Positions 5,432 to 6,423 of a stretch of 6,423 bases of DNA are shown piece after piece; positions within the stretch are counted from its first letter, which is position 1; each line of letters begins with the position of its first letter. Position numbers and translations under genes: made by a program. The DNA is from Desulfobacterales bacterium (GTDB lineage: Bacteria > Desulfobacterota > DSM-4660 > Desulfatiglandales > Desulfatiglandaceae), in contig JAMOVZ010000396.1 of the NCBI GenBank assembly GCA_027061865.1, forward strand, positions 1-6,423. Reading direction: 5' to 3'. The notes below the pieces were generated by a model. The model saw only the letters and a program-made list of their open reading frames with translations. It was not told where the DNA came from and made no database searches.

Positions 5432-6423
5432 ATGAGCAAAAATCCAGTGAAGATTATGGATCTTACTTTTCGAGATGGACATCAGTCCCTTTTTGCAACC
5501 AGGATGCGCACCGAAGACATGATCCCTATAGCTGAGGACATGGACAAGGCTGGCTTCTGGGCCATGGAGGTTTGGGGAGGCGCCACCTTTGATGTCATGC
5601 ATCGCTTCTTAGGAGAAGACCCGTGGGAAAGGGTCCGGACCCTTAAAAAATATATAAAAAACACCCCGTTTTCTATGCTCCTTAGGGGACAAAATCTTGT
5701 GGGATACCGAAACTACGCAGACGATGTAGTGCGGGCCTTTGTCCAGAAGTCTTGTGAAATAGGCATAGATATTTTCCGTGTCTTTGATGCGCTCAATGAC
5801 CTAAGGAACTTTGAGACATGTGTAGAGGTCATTAAGAAAAATAAGAAGCACTTCCAGGGCGCTATCTGCTTTTCCCTCACTGAGAGAAGGATGGGTGGAG
5901 AGGTGTTTAATTTAAACTATTACCTTGACAAGGCAAAGGCCCTGGAGGACATGGGTGCAGATTCCATTTGCATAAAGGATATGGCGGGCATAATTTCCCC
6001 TTATGATGCATATGAGTTAGTGGGGGCGCTTAAACAGACCGTAAAGGTTCCCATCAACTTTCACACCCATTACACTTCAGGGATGGCATCCATGTGCCAC
6101 ATTAAGGCCATAGAAGCAGGTGCAGACATTGTTGATACCTGCTTGGCCCCATTTGCCCTAAGGACCTCTCATCCAGCTATAGAACCTTTAGTGGCAACTC
6201 TTTTCGACACCGAGCGCGATCCAGGACTGAACCTAGACCACTTCCTAAAGATGGGAGAATACTTGGAGTCCATAGCTCCCAAATACAAGGACCTGCTGGA
6301 TACCACCAAGCTTTCTGTAATTGACACGGGTGTGCTTAAGCACCAGGTGCCAGGAGGGATGATTTCCAATCTGGTCAACCAGCTTAAGGAGGCTAATGCG
6401 CTCCACAGGCTGGAAGAAGTTTA
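5432..6423 (+). CDS. Biotin-dependent carboxyltransferase subunit (pyruvate carboxylase subunit B / oxaloacetate decarboxylase alpha), C-terminus cut by the window edge
   Basis: This protein moves a carboxyl group between carboxybiotin and pyruvate/oxaloacetate. It is either the carboxyltransferase half of a two-subunit pyruvate carboxylase (pycB) or the alpha subunit of the membrane oxaloacetate decarboxylase sodium pump (oadA). The frame is open from the ATG at 5432 through 330 codons to the edge. The TIM-barrel of the family is clear: LTFRDGHQSLFATRMR (11-26), EVWGGATFD (46-54), FLGEDPWERVRTLK (59-72), MLLRGQNLVGYRNYADD (82-98), FRVFDALND (115-123), IKDMAGIISPYDAYELV (181-197), FHTHYTSGMAS (210-220). 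Metal ligands D15, the carbamylated K182, H211 and H213 are all present, as are the conserved R14, Q18 and R86. The segment from about 241 (FALRTSHPAIEPLV) to PGGMISNL (308-315) fits the version I associate with Desulfobacterota. The biotinyl domain, if fused, would lie beyond the edge. I give no symbol because pycB and oadA cannot be told apart from this part alone. Confidence 0.92.
   Translation, partial: MSKNPVKIMDLTFRDGHQSLFATRMRTEDMIPIAEDMDKAGFWAMEVWGGATFDVMHRFLGEDPWERVRTLKKYIKNTPFSMLLRGQNLVGYRNYADDVVRAFVQKSCEIGIDIFRVFDALNDLRNFETCVEVIKKNKKHFQGAICFSLTERRMGGEVFNLNYYLDKAKALEDMGADSICIKDMAGIISPYDAYELVGALKQTVKVPINFHTHYTSGMASMCHIKAIEAGADIVDTCLAPFALRTSHPAIEPLVATLFDTERDPGLNLDHFLKMGEYLESIAPKYKDLLDTTKLSVIDTGVLKHQVPGGMISNLVNQLKEANALHRLEEV

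Noticed and set aside
5279..5664. Two overlapping minus-strand open frames of 107 and 60 codons.
   Set aside because: They run antisense through the leader and the conserved N-terminus of the carboxyltransferase gene and resemble no protein family.
5432..6423. HMG-CoA lyase, isopropylmalate synthase or other DRE-TIM enzyme instead of a carboxyltransferase.
   Set aside because: The combination RDGHQS, EVWGGATFD, LLRGQN, IKDMAG and HTHYTSGMAS is specific to the biotin-dependent carboxyltransferase branch.
1..6423. Mobile element, CRISPR array, tRNA or horizontally acquired island.
   Set aside because: All genes are core housekeeping families in a conserved order, with similar base composition, and there are no long repeats or integrase, transposase or tRNA-like segments.

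Overview
This window is ordinary, densely coded bacterial chromosome. Roughly half of the bases look to be G or C, there are no insertion sequences, CRISPR arrays or RNA genes that I can see, and every gene belongs to a well-known family. Gene content and order, and the particular variant of carboxyltransferase at the right end, fit an anaerobic member of the Desulfobacterota (the former Deltaproteobacteria) best. That placement is inferred from protein flavour only, without a search. A clostridial-type genome shares the xseA-xseB-ispA-dxs-tlyA order and is the main alternative.

Positions 1 to about 5200 hold one leftward (minus-strand) operon. In transcription order it reads xseA and xseB (the two subunits of exodeoxyribonuclease VII), ispA (a short-chain trans-prenyl diphosphate synthase), dxs (1-deoxy-D-xylulose-5-phosphate synthase) and tlyA (an S4-domain rRNA 2'-O-methyltransferase, cut by the left edge). 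The last four genes are packed tightly: 5 bases between xseB and ispA, a 4-base ATGA overlap (or 28 bases if a TTG start is used) between ispA and dxs, and an 8-base overlap between dxs and tlyA. Dxs makes the first committed intermediate of the MEP isoprenoid pathway, and IspA condenses the resulting C5 units into farnesyl diphosphate, so those two genes work in one pathway. XseAB (DNA repair) and TlyA (ribosome modification) are functionally unrelated passengers of a widely conserved gene order.

Positions 5199 to 5431 are the divergent intergenic region. It carries a good sigma-70-type promoter facing right (TTGACA, 17-base spacer, ATTAAT), a weaker candidate facing left, an 8-base direct repeat, a small palindrome, and a leader of about 150 bases ending in a strong ribosome binding site.

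From 5432 to the right edge runs the first 330 codons of a rightward gene for the carboxyltransferase subunit of a biotin-dependent enzyme (pyruvate carboxylase subunit B or oxaloacetate decarboxylase alpha). The residues that hold the metal are intact.

I found no previously undescribed system. The points worth a second look are small: competing translation starts in xseA, xseB and dxs, paired hairpins between xseA and xseB, and possible operators in the divergent promoter region.
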